64,000 nt of DNA from Kiritimatiellota bacterium. Lineage in GTDB: Bacteria; Verrucomicrobiota; Lentisphaeria; Oligosphaerales; JAADHN01. A program made the translations under genes and the position numbers. The stretch spans positions 6,383 through 70,382 of the forward strand of contig JAADHN010000176.1 of NCBI GenBank assembly GCA_013151865.1, given 5' to 3'. Shown here one piece after another: positions 34,387 to 44,228 of this stretch. Every line of letters starts with the position of its first letter. Position 1 is the first letter of the stretch. A model generated the notes under the pieces. That model was not told where the DNA came from. It searched no databases and saw only the letters and a list, made by a program, of their open reading frames with translations.

Positions 34387-35412
34387 ATGATAGGTCCGTC
34401 ACGACAGCGAATGCTGGATGCTTTCCAGTATACGGCCCCCGACCAGATTCCGGTGGTCTATCATCCGTCGCCCGCCGGGCTCCATGTTCACGGCGAGAAA
34501 CTCCTCGAGCTTTTTCGGCGCCACCCGCCGGACAACCCGATCACGTTCGAAAGCGTGCCGCATCCTGCACCGGAAACTGTGGATGCGCACGGGAATTACC
34601 ACGAACTGCGCAAAGACGCTTGGGGGACCGTCTGGGAGTTTCGGATTTTCGGAATCCAGGGGCATCCGTGTGAGTATCCGTTCCCTGACTGGGATGCCGC
34701 GGCACGCTACGAGTTCCCGCCGATTCCCACCTCCGCCGCCCTGCAAGCGGAAAAACACCGCATCGAAGAACTCAAGAAAGAGTACCTCGTCTTTCGCGGC
34801 GGCGTCTCCATTTTCGAGAGGCTTCACGCCCTCCGCCCCATGGACGAAGCCTTGATCGACCTTCACGCAGGCACTCCGGCCCTGTATCGCTTCCTCGAGC
34901 GGCTCATGGCCTACTGGCTTCGCATGATCGACGTTTGGCTGACACTCGATGTGGACGTCGTCACGTTCGGCGACGATTGGGGGACGCAGACCGCCCCGTT
35001 GATTTCTCCCGCCCTGTTCCGCCGAGTTTTTCGACCCCGCTACGAGGTCTTGTTCGAGCCGATCAAACGGACGGGAAAACGGGTGTTTTTCCATTCCTGC
35101 GGACGACTGGGGCCGATCCTCGACGATCTCCTGGAACTTGGAGTGGACGGTTTCTGGCCGCAGCTCGCCTGCTACGACGAACGGGAACTTGCCCGTGCCT
35201 GCCGCGAGCACGGCGTCGCCATGTATATCCACCCCGATCGCCAGCGGCTCGTGCCGCTGGGCACGCCCGCGGAAATCGACGCCCGCATTCGCCAATACGC
35301 CGAACGGTACCGGGCCATGGGCGGCGGCGGAATATTTTATGTCGAGATGGAAAACGACGCGCCGTGGGAGAATGTTCGGACACTGATCGAATCCATCCAC
35401 CGATATCGCTGA
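34387..35412 (+). CDS. Uroporphyrinogen decarboxylase-family protein (URO-D/MtaA-like)
   Basis: A 341-residue TIM-barrel protein of the URO-D superfamily, which includes haem-pathway decarboxylases and methylcobamide methyltransferases. Blocks seen: SRQRMLDAFQYTAPDQIPV at the start, DVVTFGDDWGTQTAPLISP, FFHSCGRLGPILDDLLELG and YIHPDRQRLVPLGTPAEID. The HSCGRLGPILDDL segment is closer to the methyltransferase-like branch than to HemE. Start at 34387 follows AGGGGAAAG. PVC genomes carry many such paralogues among sugar genes; O-demethylation of methylated sugars is one possible role. A second paralogue lies at 42746-43708. The exact reaction is unknown. Confidence 0.8.
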   Translation: MIGPSRQRMLDAFQYTAPDQIPVVYHPSPAGLHVHGEKLLELFRRHPPDNPITFESVPHPAPETVDAHGNYHELRKDAWGTVWEFRIFGIQGHPCEYPFPDWDAAARYEFPPIPTSAALQAEKHRIEELKKEYLVFRGGVSIFERLHALRPMDEALIDLHAGTPALYRFLERLMAYWLRMIDVWLTLDVDVVTFGDDWGTQTAPLISPALFRRVFRPRYEVLFEPIKRTGKRVFFHSCGRLGPILDDLLELGVDGFWPQLACYDERELARACREHGVAMYIHPDRQRLVPLGTPAEIDARIRQYAERYRAMGGGGIFYVEMENDAPWENVRTLIESIHRYR

Positions 35413-35758
35413 CGGCCCTGCCGCCTCCCTGGACGGCTTCGAATTCGGTGGCGATCTTTGGGCCGCGTAGGGTCGGTCGTTCCCTGAGACCATATCCGGG
35501 TTCGCTCCTCCCATGCCCTCTTGTAAGAATCGCCGAGAACCGGCAGGATGAAGGCCCGCGTCTTGCGCCGCGCTCGCCGTCGTCCCCGTCGTCGCCCTCG
35601 GACCCGCTTGCCGGGACGATTCTCACAGTCGTTTCAGTTCCCGGGCGCCGGTTCCTTTCAGGCACGGACCAACGCAAGGACGGCGCAACTTGCAGGACAG
35701 GTCCAATGAGTTTTGGAGCACCCTGCAGCCACAGGCGCTCGCCGAACGAGGTGCAGCC
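35413..35758. other. Intergenic stretch, no gene recognised
   Basis: 346 bp between the URO-D-like gene and the large GH2-like gene. Nothing beyond the GAGGTG ribosome site of the next gene is seen. Confidence 0.45.
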
Positions 35759-38700
35759 ATGAACAGCAGATTTGTGCGGTCTCTTGTCGGGCTCGGCATC
35801 CTGATGCTGGCCGTCGGCTTCGGTCCGGGGGGACGGACAAACGCGGCCCCTGCGGTATCGATTCGGTCGCGGGCCGCCCGACCGCAATTGACGTCCTCGA
35901 CACGGGAGCGCATCTGCATCAACGGCCTGTGGCGATTCCGGCCGGAGACGGTGGTCCGCGGTCCGCGCCGTGTCTTTTTCGAGGGGTTCGAAGATCCCGC
36001 CTTGCCCGGCTGGGAGCGAGGGAAGCCGGCTCGCGGATCCTGGACGCCTGTGTCGGACACGCAGGTGGTGCACGGCGGCAAGCGCGCACTCCGCATCGCG
36101 TTTCACCTGCCCGCCGGCACGAACTTCTACCACTTCCACCGTCGGGTCGACCTCGAGCCGGACACGCCGTACCGTTTGACGGCGTACGTACGGGCCCACC
36201 TGGATTCAGGCCAGCTCCGCATCGAGATCCAGGACGCACGCGGCTACAAATTCTTTACGACCGCCACAAACAACCTCGGGCGTACACTGCAGTGGCGCAG
36301 GGTGCGCCTGGACTTTCGCACGCCGAAAGATACGCACGCCGTCAATGTCTACGTGCGCTACTACGGGCACCCGCCGGCGCTCGAAGGTACGGTCTGGCTG
36401 GACGACCTGACCATAGACGAGGTCCGCGAACCGGACCTTGCGAAGTTCGCACCGCCGGAAAACGCACCTTGGGGTCGCCTGAAGGTCCCGGGAAACTGGG
36501 CCGGACCATACTTCAGGGCGGAGCCGCCGCCGGACGAGCCCGCGGGCGGCGATTACCGGGGGCTCCAATACGCTTGGTACGAGCGGGAACTCGCGATTCC
36601 CGCCGCCTGGAAAGGTCGCCGCGTTCTCCTGCGATTGGACAAGGTGGCGACCGACGCCGTGGTCTGGTGCAACGGACGCCGCGCCGGCCGGCTCGGGTAC
36701 ATGGGCGGCACGGTGGACCTGACACGGTTCGTCACGCCCGGCATGACCGCACGAGTGGACATATTCCTGGCCGCCCGCGATCCGGCCAACGTTCTGGCCG
36801 GTCTCGGCGGAAAGCGCATTCTCGGCTGGCGTCCCTGGCAACGGGGCCTCAAAAGCCGGGGCATCGTGGGCGACGCATGGCTCGAGTCGGAACCCGTGGC
36901 GCCCCCGCGTCTCGGACCGTTTCTCATCATTACCAGCGTGCAGAAACGGGAAATCGCCGTGCGGGCGGAGATCGATGCGCCGGACGGTGCTCCGTCCGGC
37001 TGCGAACTCCGCATCCGGGTTCTGGACGGCGACCGCGTGGTCAAGCGTTTCTCCGGGACCATGCCGGCCGGAGCGCGACGCGCCCGCGCGGCCGCTTCCT
37101 GGCCGGACGCCGTGCTCTGGGACGTGGGCACCCCCAAACTCTATCACCTGGTCGCCGGTCTCTATCGAAACGGCCGGCCCCTGGACGAATCTCTGCCCGA
37201 GCGGTTCGGTTTCCGCGAATTCGAAATCCGCGGCAAGTATTTCTATCTCAACGGAACTCGAATCAATCTTCGGCCGGCCTCGTACACCGCGACGATCCTT
37301 GCCTGGGCTTCCCGGGATTGTATGGAGCGCTGGCTCGACAAAACGGTGGCGGAGGGACACAACTTCGTGTACACGGCCACAGTCGATTTTCCCGGCCGGG
37401 TCGGCTGGGTCCGGCATTTCCTGGATGTGTGCGACGAAAAGGGCGTGCTGACTGCGATCACACCGGCGGAGATCAAACTGTGCTGGGACATGCTGGACCG
37501 GCCGGAGGTGCGGCGCCCCTGGGAGGAGGCGGTGCGCGCCAGAATCACGCGCGACTGGAACCATCCTTCGCTGGTGCTTTGGCGCATGAACATGAATCTG
37601 TGCGGCTACAACCAGGACCAGCACCCGCTCCTGCTCGATTCGTCGATGCGGTTGCCGGCCGACTCCGACAAAGCGAAGAAAGCCGCCGCCGCGCTCGCGT
37701 CCAACGCGTTCGTGGAGACCCTCGACCCCACGCGCAAGACATACAACCACGCCGGCGGCGACACCGGCAACATCTACACCCTCAACAACTATCTGTGCTG
37801 GCCGCAGCCGCAGGACCTGCGTGAGTGGTTGCGCACCTGGGCCGAACGCGGCAAAAAGCCCCTGATGATGGTCGAATTCGACCTGCCCTATCCCGGCTCG
37901 TTCAGCATGAACGACCCGACCCATTGGTGGAGCAACGAACCGCTCATGGCCGAGTACGGCGCCATCCTGCTCGGTCCCCGCGCCTATCGCCTCATCGAGC
38001 CCGACTACCTGGATTTCATCGACGATTACGCCTGGGACCGCGAGGGCAAGACCTGGCGCAGCGCGTACGGGTACTACTGTTTTGCATTTCCGCGGATCAT
38101 CGATGAGTGTTCCAGCGAGTTTTATCGGATCGTGGCGCCCGCCTGGCGCACCTGGGGCATTCCCGGCGGCTTGAACTCATGGGAAAACACCGGCCGGCGG
38201 CTCCGCAAGATAGAGAGCACTCCCGGTCGCTGGAAAATGCGGGCGTACGCTCCCGACCTGCCCCTGTCCGCCGACGAACGGAGCGCCCGGCAGCCGGGCT
38301 TTCATCCCGACGTCTTCCACTACGCCCGCGGCGGAGGCGGGGAAATCCGCTGCAATTTCGACCTCGGCCGCCCGGAAGAGAAAGAGTACTTCGAGCCCAC
38401 CCTTCGCGGACGCGTGATGCACGAGGTCTGCCAGCCCGTCATTGCCTGGATCGCCGGCCCGGCGCGCGATTGGACGTCGGTGGACCATGCGTTCTATGCC
38501 GGCGAACGCGTGCAAAAAGATCTGATCATCATCAACGATTCGCGTCGAACCGCCCGGTTCTCGGTCCGGTGGCAGGCGCGCGGCGAAAGCGGCCTGGTGG
38601 CCGAAGGCCGTTCGGAGACGACCGTTCCGCCCGGCGCCAATGCACGCATTCCCATGGCGTTCACTGCGCCGTCCGTCGCCGATCGCGAAGAGGTGGTCTT

Positions 38701-40204
38701 CTCGGCTGTGGTGCGGTCGGCCGACGGCGAGATCCCGGTCCGACCGTTCGCGGTGCAGGTCTTTGCGAAGTCCGCACCTGTCCGGGCGGAGTTTCGAGGC
38801 TGGACCTTGTACGATCCCGCGGGCCGCACCCGCGCTGCCCTCGAGCGCATCGGCGTGCGCATTCCGCCGCTCGAGGCCGGGACGTCGTTGCCGCCGGACC
38901 TGCGCGTGCTGGTCATCGGCTGCCTCGCGCTGGACCAGGGGCCTCGGCCCGCCTGGTTCAAAGAACTGTCCGGCCGCATTGCGGACGGCCTCCGGGTGCT
39001 GGTGTTCGAACAGAGCGCCGCCGTGCTCGAGGCCGACTTCGGCCTGCGCGCGGTCACCCGCGGCACGTCGCGGATGTGGTTGTGCGACGCCGCGAGCCCG
39101 CTGGTTCGCGGACTCCGCAGTGAAGATTTCCGTAACTGGCGCGGCAGCAGCACGCTCGCGCCGCCCGACGGAAAACCAGAGAGTCCACTCGATAGCCAGC
39201 GCTGGAACCACGTCTGGCGGTGCACGCAACGCAACGTCGTGGCCTCGACCGTGGTCGAGAAACCGCACTGCGGAGCGTTTCACCCCATCGTGCATGGAGA
39301 GTTCGACCTGCGGTACATGGCGCTGTGGGAAGCCTTCGAAGGCCGGGGTCGCCTGATCTTCTGTCAACTCGATGTAACCGACCGCCTCGGACGCGATCCG
39401 GCGGCGGACCGCGTGGTTCGCAACCTCTTGACAGCGTTGAACGAACCAAGCAAACCGCATCGTCCTCTCGAGGTCTTTCTCGCCGGCGACGCCGAACTCA
39501 TTGCACGGAACATCGCCCCGTTGCGCCTCGCGCGTGCGAAGTCCGCACCCGCCGTTCTCCCGGGCGTGAACCCGGACGCCGCTCTGCTCGTGCTCGTGCG
39601 GGGGTGCGGGCCGTGGGTGCGGCGGAACGCCGCCGGCATCCGGGCGTTTCTGGCGTCGGGCGGAAGGGCCGTGGCCGTCGGGCTCGCCCCCGGGGACGCC
39701 GGAGAACTGGCGAACGCCGCACAAACTTTCCGGGTCCGCACGATACGCAGGCTGACCTTCCTTGATGCCGCCGCACCGAAGGGACGGGGCCCGGCTTCGA
39801 CGTTTGGCGGCGTCGGTCCGGCCGAGCTGTGCTGGCGCGAACCGCGCGCCGCGGTCATGCCGGCGCCGCGTGATGCCGCAGGCGGGAAAGAGTATCCCCT
39901 GTACATCGTGGACCAGGCGCCCGTGGGCAAGGGGTGGATCGCCTGGGTCCCGGTGCTCCCATCGGATTTCGATCCCGAACGGCGGCCCGACCTGATCTTC
40001 ACGAAGGTCAATGCCCAGCGGTTGCTGGCGTTGGTCCTGACCAATCTCGGAGTCCGCTCGACCATTATGTGGTCCGGCGGTTTTCTCAAGCCGCCGCCCG
40101 ATTCGGCGGACCGCCCCCTCCCGGCCCACGCACTCGCCCCCACCCGGTTCTACCTCGATGGCCGCCGCCCGCGCGACGATCCCTACGCCTACATGCGCTG
40201 GTGA
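35759..40204 (+). CDS. Very large secreted GH2-like protein with a degenerate active site
   Basis: A 1481-residue exported protein. Signal peptide residues 1-30 (SLVGLGILMLAVGFGPGG). Residues about 60-230 are a carbohydrate-binding jelly roll (PALPGWERGKPARGSW, HAVNVYVRYYGHPP). Residues about 240-390 resemble the GH2 sugar-binding domain (WYERELAIPAAWKGRRVLLR, ATDAVVWCNGRRAG) and about 480-720 the TIM barrel (FREFEIRGKYFYLNGTRI, DWNHPSLVLWRMNMN). The GH2 acid/base position, Glu in WSLGNE-type motifs, is Asn613 here, while a plausible nucleophile Glu706 is kept in MMVEFDLPY. C-terminal sandwiches and a GATase-like region (VLVIGCLALDQG) follow. The start at 35759 follows GAGGTG. Activity is uncertain; a binding or altered mechanism is possible. 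Confidence 0.72.
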   Translation: MNSRFVRSLVGLGILMLAVGFGPGGRTNAAPAVSIRSRAARPQLTSSTRERICINGLWRFRPETVVRGPRRVFFEGFEDPALPGWERGKPARGSWTPVSDTQVVHGGKRALRIAFHLPAGTNFYHFHRRVDLEPDTPYRLTAYVRAHLDSGQLRIEIQDARGYKFFTTATNNLGRTLQWRRVRLDFRTPKDTHAVNVYVRYYGHPPALEGTVWLDDLTIDEVREPDLAKFAPPENAPWGRLKVPGNWAGPYFRAEPPPDEPAGGDYRGLQYAWYERELAIPAAWKGRRVLLRLDKVATDAVVWCNGRRAGRLGYMGGTVDLTRFVTPGMTARVDIFLAARDPANVLAGLGGKRILGWRPWQRGLKSRGIVGDAWLESEPVAPPRLGPFLIITSVQKREIAVRAEIDAPDGAPSGCELRIRVLDGDRVVKRFSGTMPAGARRARAAASWPDAVLWDVGTPKLYHLVAGLYRNGRPLDESLPERFGFREFEIRGKYFYLNGTRINLRPASYTATILAWASRDCMERWLDKTVAEGHNFVYTATVDFPGRVGWVRHFLDVCDEKGVLTAITPAEIKLCWDMLDRPEVRRPWEEAVRARITRDWNHPSLVLWRMNMNLCGYNQDQHPLLLDSSMRLPADSDKAKKAAAALASNAFVETLDPTRKTYNHAGGDTGNIYTLNNYLCWPQPQDLREWLRTWAERGKKPLMMVEFDLPYPGSFSMNDPTHWWSNEPLMAEYGAILLGPRAYRLIEPDYLDFIDDYAWDREGKTWRSAYGYYCFAFPRIIDECSSEFYRIVAPAWRTWGIPGGLNSWENTGRRLRKIESTPGRWKMRAYAPDLPLSADERSARQPGFHPDVFHYARGGGGEIRCNFDLGRPEEKEYFEPTLRGRVMHEVCQPVIAWIAGPARDWTSVDHAFYAGERVQKDLIIINDSRRTARFSVRWQARGESGLVAEGRSETTVPPGANARIPMAFTAPSVADREEVVFSAVVRSADGEIPVRPFAVQVFAKSAPVRAEFRGWTLYDPAGRTRAALERIGVRIPPLEAGTSLPPDLRVLVIGCLALDQGPRPAWFKELSGRIADGLRVLVFEQSAAVLEADFGLRAVTRGTSRMWLCDAASPLVRGLRSEDFRNWRGSSTLAPPDGKPESPLDSQRWNHVWRCTQRNVVASTVVEKPHCGAFHPIVHGEFDLRYMALWEAFEGRGRLIFCQLDVTDRLGRDPAADRVVRNLLTALNEPSKPHRPLEVFLAGDAELIARNIAPLRLARAKSAPAVLPGVNPDAALLVLVRGCGPWVRRNAAGIRAFLASGGRAVAVGLAPGDAGELANAAQTFRVRTIRRLTFLDAAAPKGRGPASTFGGVGPAELCWREPRAAVMPAPRDAAGGKEYPLYIVDQAPVGKGWIAWVPVLPSDFDPERRPDLIFTKVNAQRLLALVLTNLGVRSTIMWSGGFLKPPPDSADRPLPAHALAPTRFYLDGRRPRDDPYAYMRW

Positions 40205-40370
40205 ATGCCCTACTGATCCCGGCGCGAAAACAGGCGCACACGGACCGCTGTCCCCGCCCCGGCATCTCGATCTCGGTGTCCGGTGTCCACGTCGGATCAT
40301 GCGTTGAACGGGCACATCCCCGGAGCGCCGGGCCTGACGTCGGAGATTGCGCGGTCACCTGCTGCCGGTT

Positions 40371-42476
40371 TCAACGACGACGCCAGATCCAGTAACGTCG
40401 CCCGAGAGCAGCGCGCGTCTCGAGGGTTTTTTTCATGTCGGAGTAGGCGCTGGCAGGAGCTTCGAGACCGTCGCGCCGGACTGTCACCGTCGTTCGCACC
40501 AAGGCGCCGCGCGTTTCCACGTCGGCGACGAGCTGGACGGGGCCGGCCCGACGAGAAACGGCAGACGGTCCGGCATAAGCGGCAAACCCGGTCGGTCCCT
40601 CGATTTCGACTGTCACACGGTCCTGTCGCGCCTGTTCCCAAAAGAGCGGGAAACGGCGGGTGTCGCGCCCGACGGCACGAGCCTCGTATTCGAGCCAGGG
40701 GGGCCGAAGGGCGCACAGGGTCGACCGACAGTCGGCGAATTCAGGGATGGTATAAGACATTTCGAGGCTGATCTCCGGCTTGTTCCGGGTAACGTCGCCA
40801 CCGATTTTCCAGGTGAGGTCCGCGGCGCGGCTGTCCACGTCTCGCACCCGCCGCTGGACCTGGTTGCGGATCTCGTCCGGAGTCAGCCGTCGCCAGGCCC
40901 GAAGCGCGCGCGCGGCCGCGCCGCGGTAGACGGTTCGTTCCCGGACCCGGGCATTGCCTTTTCGGTCAAGCTGCACCCGGACGAGACGCTCGGTCCCGAG
41001 CGCGTCGGCCGGGGCCACGGCGAGCTTGTCGAGCCCTCTCCCCGCGATAAGGCAGGCGGCGCCTCCCAGGCGCGCGGCGGGTTCTTCGGGCGCGTCCAGG
41101 TCGTCGCCCGGGACGAGGAGCATGGTTTTTCCGGTGCGCGTCTCAAACTGCACCCCGGGCACTTCCAGGAAGTTCAGGGCGGGCGTTTCCGGGACCAATC
41201 GCCCCCAAGATCGCGGGCGAAGCCAGACCCAGCGCACGTTGGCGACCCCGGCGATCTGGAGCCAGCGATACAAAAGGTATGCCCGGTCGATGGGAGCGCC
41301 CGAGCGCATCTTCCATGTCTCGGCAGGGCTGCGCGGGACACGCCCGGAAGCGAATATGGGAACCCCAAGGCCTTTTACCTCCCGGGAAACGCGCCGCCAG
41401 AGTTCGATGGGATCTTTCGACGGCGGTGCAGGGATATCCCCGAACTCGCGTTCGAGCCGGTCGAGCAGCCCGGCATATTCGGCGGCGATCGCCTCCCATG
41501 TCCGCGAATCGGCGGCGACCACCAAACGGGGAGTCACGTCCGCCCACGGCGGCATCATGGGTTCGGGCATGGTCTGCGGACTGTGCAACCGCTCCCAGCG
41601 GTGCAGCACGCCGCCCTCGACGGCGCGACGCGTATACGCAACCGCCTTGTCGGGATCGTTGACTATGCGCCATGAGAAAGGACATCCCGCGGGAACAAAC
41701 ACTTCGACGACGCGTTCCAGCACGGGGTCCGGTCCGCCGAAGACGAATTCGGCGGCGAACCGCATGAAAGGCAAGGCCTTCTGCCGGTCGGTTTCCGTCG
41801 CGGCGTCGAGGATGACCCCGGCTTTCCCTTCCGGAAGGGCAAACCGGCGGCGCTTTACCGTGTCGTAACGCTTCAGTCCGGCGTAGACCGATCCGTCCTG
41901 GACCGCCGTATCCTGGAGATGAAGAACGCGACCGTCGGGGCGGACCGTGATGGCGTGGACGATCCGGGTTCCATCCACGTCGTTGCGGTAAAGTATGTTC
42001 CGGACAGAGGCGCTCTCGCCGTGTTCATTGAGCACCTGCACCACGGTCCGGCGTTGGGTGGACCACAACTGCGGACTCCGCAATCTGACTTTGGTGTATT
42101 CATACAGCGTGGCCGTTCCCGCGCCCGGGTAGCGGCCTGGCTGGACCCGGACTTTCAGGCATTTTTTCAAGACCGGGTCCGAGATTTGTTCGGCCCGGTC
42201 GAATTCATCCCACTGGCGTCGTTTCTGGAGGCGGATGTGGACGACTTGGGCCCGGGGATAGCGGATTTCCTTGCCGTCTTGTCGAAAGACCACTTCATCG
42301 CCGTCGGTTCGCAACAGAGCACCTTCGTATTCGCGGCCGTCGCGCAGGACGATCAGATCGGCATGGACCGAGGGCTGCGAAAACCACAAGAGCCCCGCGG
42401 TCAACAGGAAAATCCCGATCCGCGGTCGGTGACGACACAGGGAAAACCGATTCGACGGGGTAAAACTGCCTGTCAT
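40371..42476 (-). CDS. Exported DUF3857/transglutaminase-like protein without the catalytic Cys
   Basis: A 701-residue exported protein (signal peptide residues 1-40, RIGIFLLTAGLLWF). It begins with a short SH3-like part (LIVLRDGREYEGALLRTDGD), then a DUF3857-like beta domain (RRTVVQVLNEHGESASVRN). The helical region RSGAPIDRAYLLYRWLQIAGV aligns with the transglutaminase-like segment GDCKDKALLLVALLRAAGI, but the nucleophilic Cys is replaced by Pro. The C-terminal third is beta-rich (VTVEIEGPTGFAAYAGPSA). The start at 42476 follows AGGAG. It is probably a structural or binding protein at the cell surface. It is downstream of the URO-D-like gene on the minus strand. Confidence 0.7.
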   Translation of the reverse strand: MTGSFTPSNRFSLCRHRPRIGIFLLTAGLLWFSQPSVHADLIVLRDGREYEGALLRTDGDEVVFRQDGKEIRYPRAQVVHIRLQKRRQWDEFDRAEQISDPVLKKCLKVRVQPGRYPGAGTATLYEYTKVRLRSPQLWSTQRRTVVQVLNEHGESASVRNILYRNDVDGTRIVHAITVRPDGRVLHLQDTAVQDGSVYAGLKRYDTVKRRRFALPEGKAGVILDAATETDRQKALPFMRFAAEFVFGGPDPVLERVVEVFVPAGCPFSWRIVNDPDKAVAYTRRAVEGGVLHRWERLHSPQTMPEPMMPPWADVTPRLVVAADSRTWEAIAAEYAGLLDRLEREFGDIPAPPSKDPIELWRRVSREVKGLGVPIFASGRVPRSPAETWKMRSGAPIDRAYLLYRWLQIAGVANVRWVWLRPRSWGRLVPETPALNFLEVPGVQFETRTGKTMLLVPGDDLDAPEEPAARLGGAACLIAGRGLDKLAVAPADALGTERLVRVQLDRKGNARVRERTVYRGAAARALRAWRRLTPDEIRNQVQRRVRDVDSRAADLTWKIGGDVTRNKPEISLEMSYTIPEFADCRSTLCALRPPWLEYEARAVGRDTRRFPLFWEQARQDRVTVEIEGPTGFAAYAGPSAVSRRAGPVQLVADVETRGALVRTTVTVRRDGLEAPASAYSDMKKTLETRAALGRRYWIWRRR

Positions 42477-42745
42477 GTTCGACGTTCTCCTGGATCCCTC
42501 ATGCGTGGAGTGCCCGGCACGCCGCGGCGCGACAGGGCAAGGCGGATGGCTCGCGCCGCAGTCGGTTCGAGGCTCGGACTGTAACCTTGGGCGGCGGGGG
42601 ATGCAAGACCCCGTCGACTGTCCGGCCGGATGGATTCGGTCCTCTCAGTACGTTCCGCGCCCGGAGTTCTTGCCGTCGGCGACCTGCAACTGTACCACCG
42701 TGCCGACGGGGCAACGCCGTACGGGTATCGGTCGAAAAACGGTAC

Positions 42746-43708
42746 TCAGGCGGTGTAATCCCGGATAAAAAGGACATTCTCGGGAGGGGTCTCGTACGGC
42801 AGGGCGCCCGTGCCGAGGAGGCAGTTGGGGCGGCCGCGGGCAATCTGCACAACGCGATTCACGGCCCGGGCAATCGCGGCTTTCGAGCCGTGCGCCACGG
42901 TGTGCGGATCAAGGTTGATGCGGACCGCAACTTCGGGGCAGTGCCGGACCTTGGCGAGGAAAGCGACCTGATCGGTCTCGGCCGGACAGATCACGAATCC
43001 GGTCCCCACGGCCAGGATGTCTTCGAGAATCGGCGTGGTGTCACCGCCGATGATACAGGGGACCGCGTGACCGCACGCCGTTTCGGCCAGTTCGATACAG
43101 CGTTTCAGGGCCGGCAGTTCGACGGCTCGAAACAGGGCCGGCGACAGCAGCGGCGGTGCGGCCGCGGATTCGAAGAACGCGATGTCCAGACCGCGGCGGA
43201 GTGCGGCACGACAGAATTCGCCCTGGTTTTCTGCGAGCCGGATCAGCCAGTCCCGGGTCTGGGTTGGGTACAGAACTGCATCCTCGAGCAGACCTTCGAT
43301 GCCCCGCAAACTGACGGCAACCGAAAACGGTCCGCTGATCGGCACTCGGATGTCGGCGTCCGGGAACTGCTCCCCGAGGCCACGGGCCACATCGAGCACC
43401 AGGGGTACGCGCCCGGCGACTTCGGGATCGAACGGCGGGAGGTCTTGCGCCTCGGCCAGATTCCGGCACGGCGGTTCGGTAACCGCCGGAATCCCGTTGC
43501 CGCCCGGGTCGCACACCACGGCGCCCAGGGCCTCGGCCTCAAGGTTGTAGATGTCGATGCCCACCACGACCGGGTCGTGACCGTAGAGACGCCGGGCGGC
43601 GGCGTGGGCCTGGAACAGCAGGTCCGGGTCGCGCGAGACTTCCCAGGGCGACCGCCCGATCAGGGCCGCGGCATGTTCGTACACGGAAGGGGAGAAAGGA
43701 AGTTTCAT
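42746..43708 (-). CDS. URO-D/methylcobamide methyltransferase-family protein
   Basis: A 320-residue TIM-barrel protein. Blocks: VVVGIDIYNLEAEALGAVV, GPFSVAVSLRGIEGLLEDA, PCIIGGDTTPILEDILAVG and NCLLGTGALPYETPPENV. The GGDTTPIL segment matches the zinc/methyl-donor part of MtaA/MtbA-type methyltransferases rather than HemE. The start at 43708 has a GGAGAAAGGA stretch upstream. It may move methyl groups from O-methyl sugars or methylated amines to a cofactor, but no corrinoid protein is in the window. It is divergent from the hydrolase operon at 44229. Confidence 0.78.
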   Translation of the reverse strand: MKLPFSPSVYEHAAALIGRSPWEVSRDPDLLFQAHAAARRLYGHDPVVVGIDIYNLEAEALGAVVCDPGGNGIPAVTEPPCRNLAEAQDLPPFDPEVAGRVPLVLDVARGLGEQFPDADIRVPISGPFSVAVSLRGIEGLLEDAVLYPTQTRDWLIRLAENQGEFCRAALRRGLDIAFFESAAAPPLLSPALFRAVELPALKRCIELAETACGHAVPCIIGGDTTPILEDILAVGTGFVICPAETDQVAFLAKVRHCPEVAVRINLDPHTVAHGSKAAIARAVNRVVQIARGRPNCLLGTGALPYETPPENVLFIRDYTA

Positions 43709-44228
43709 TCGTTGTCGTCCGTGTTGCGGGATGGTGTCCGCACGCTGGTCCGTGCGTCCGTCGGCTTGTGTGCCGGGGAGGGGCGTCCGTCAATATCTTC
43801 GTGCCGGTTTCCGTTATGAAACTTGTGTCGTATGGTAACCTTCCTGCCTCCCGTGCACAACCCGTTGTTTGCCATCGCGTCGGATGCGGACCCCGCAGGT
43901 CCGACCCGCCGCACATTGGACGGCCCCCCCTCGCGGAATCGGCAAACACGTTTTCCCGGGAACGCCGCCGCAAGCGGTTGAATTCGGGCGTCGGAAAAAC
44001 ATTCGGGTCTTGTTGCAAGAAAGGTGCGGTGCATTACCCTGCGGTCCCGGATGGCGGTTGACGGGTTTCCAACGCTCCGTGGCCGAAGCAGGCTTGAGAT
44101 CACACCGGAAATCCCGCCGTTTCGGAATCGCAACCCCCAATCCGGCACGATGCTGTGGGGGAGGGCGCCGGACAGGTGCACCTGCGGGTCCGTCAGTTCC
44201 GCCCGAGCGTTTTCTTGGGAGTCCAGCA
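43709..44228. other. Divergent intergenic region
   Basis: 520 bp between the URO-D-like gene (minus) and the two-domain hydrolase gene (plus). It must hold promoters for both, including the long plus-strand operon, but no strong -35/-10 pair was recognised and no gene is credible. Confidence 0.4.

Noticed and set aside
35690-35725. Possible fourth copy of the MITE-like end (AATGAGTTTTGG)
   Set aside because: It matches only loosely, with no internal CTTTACAG motif and no duplicated flank.
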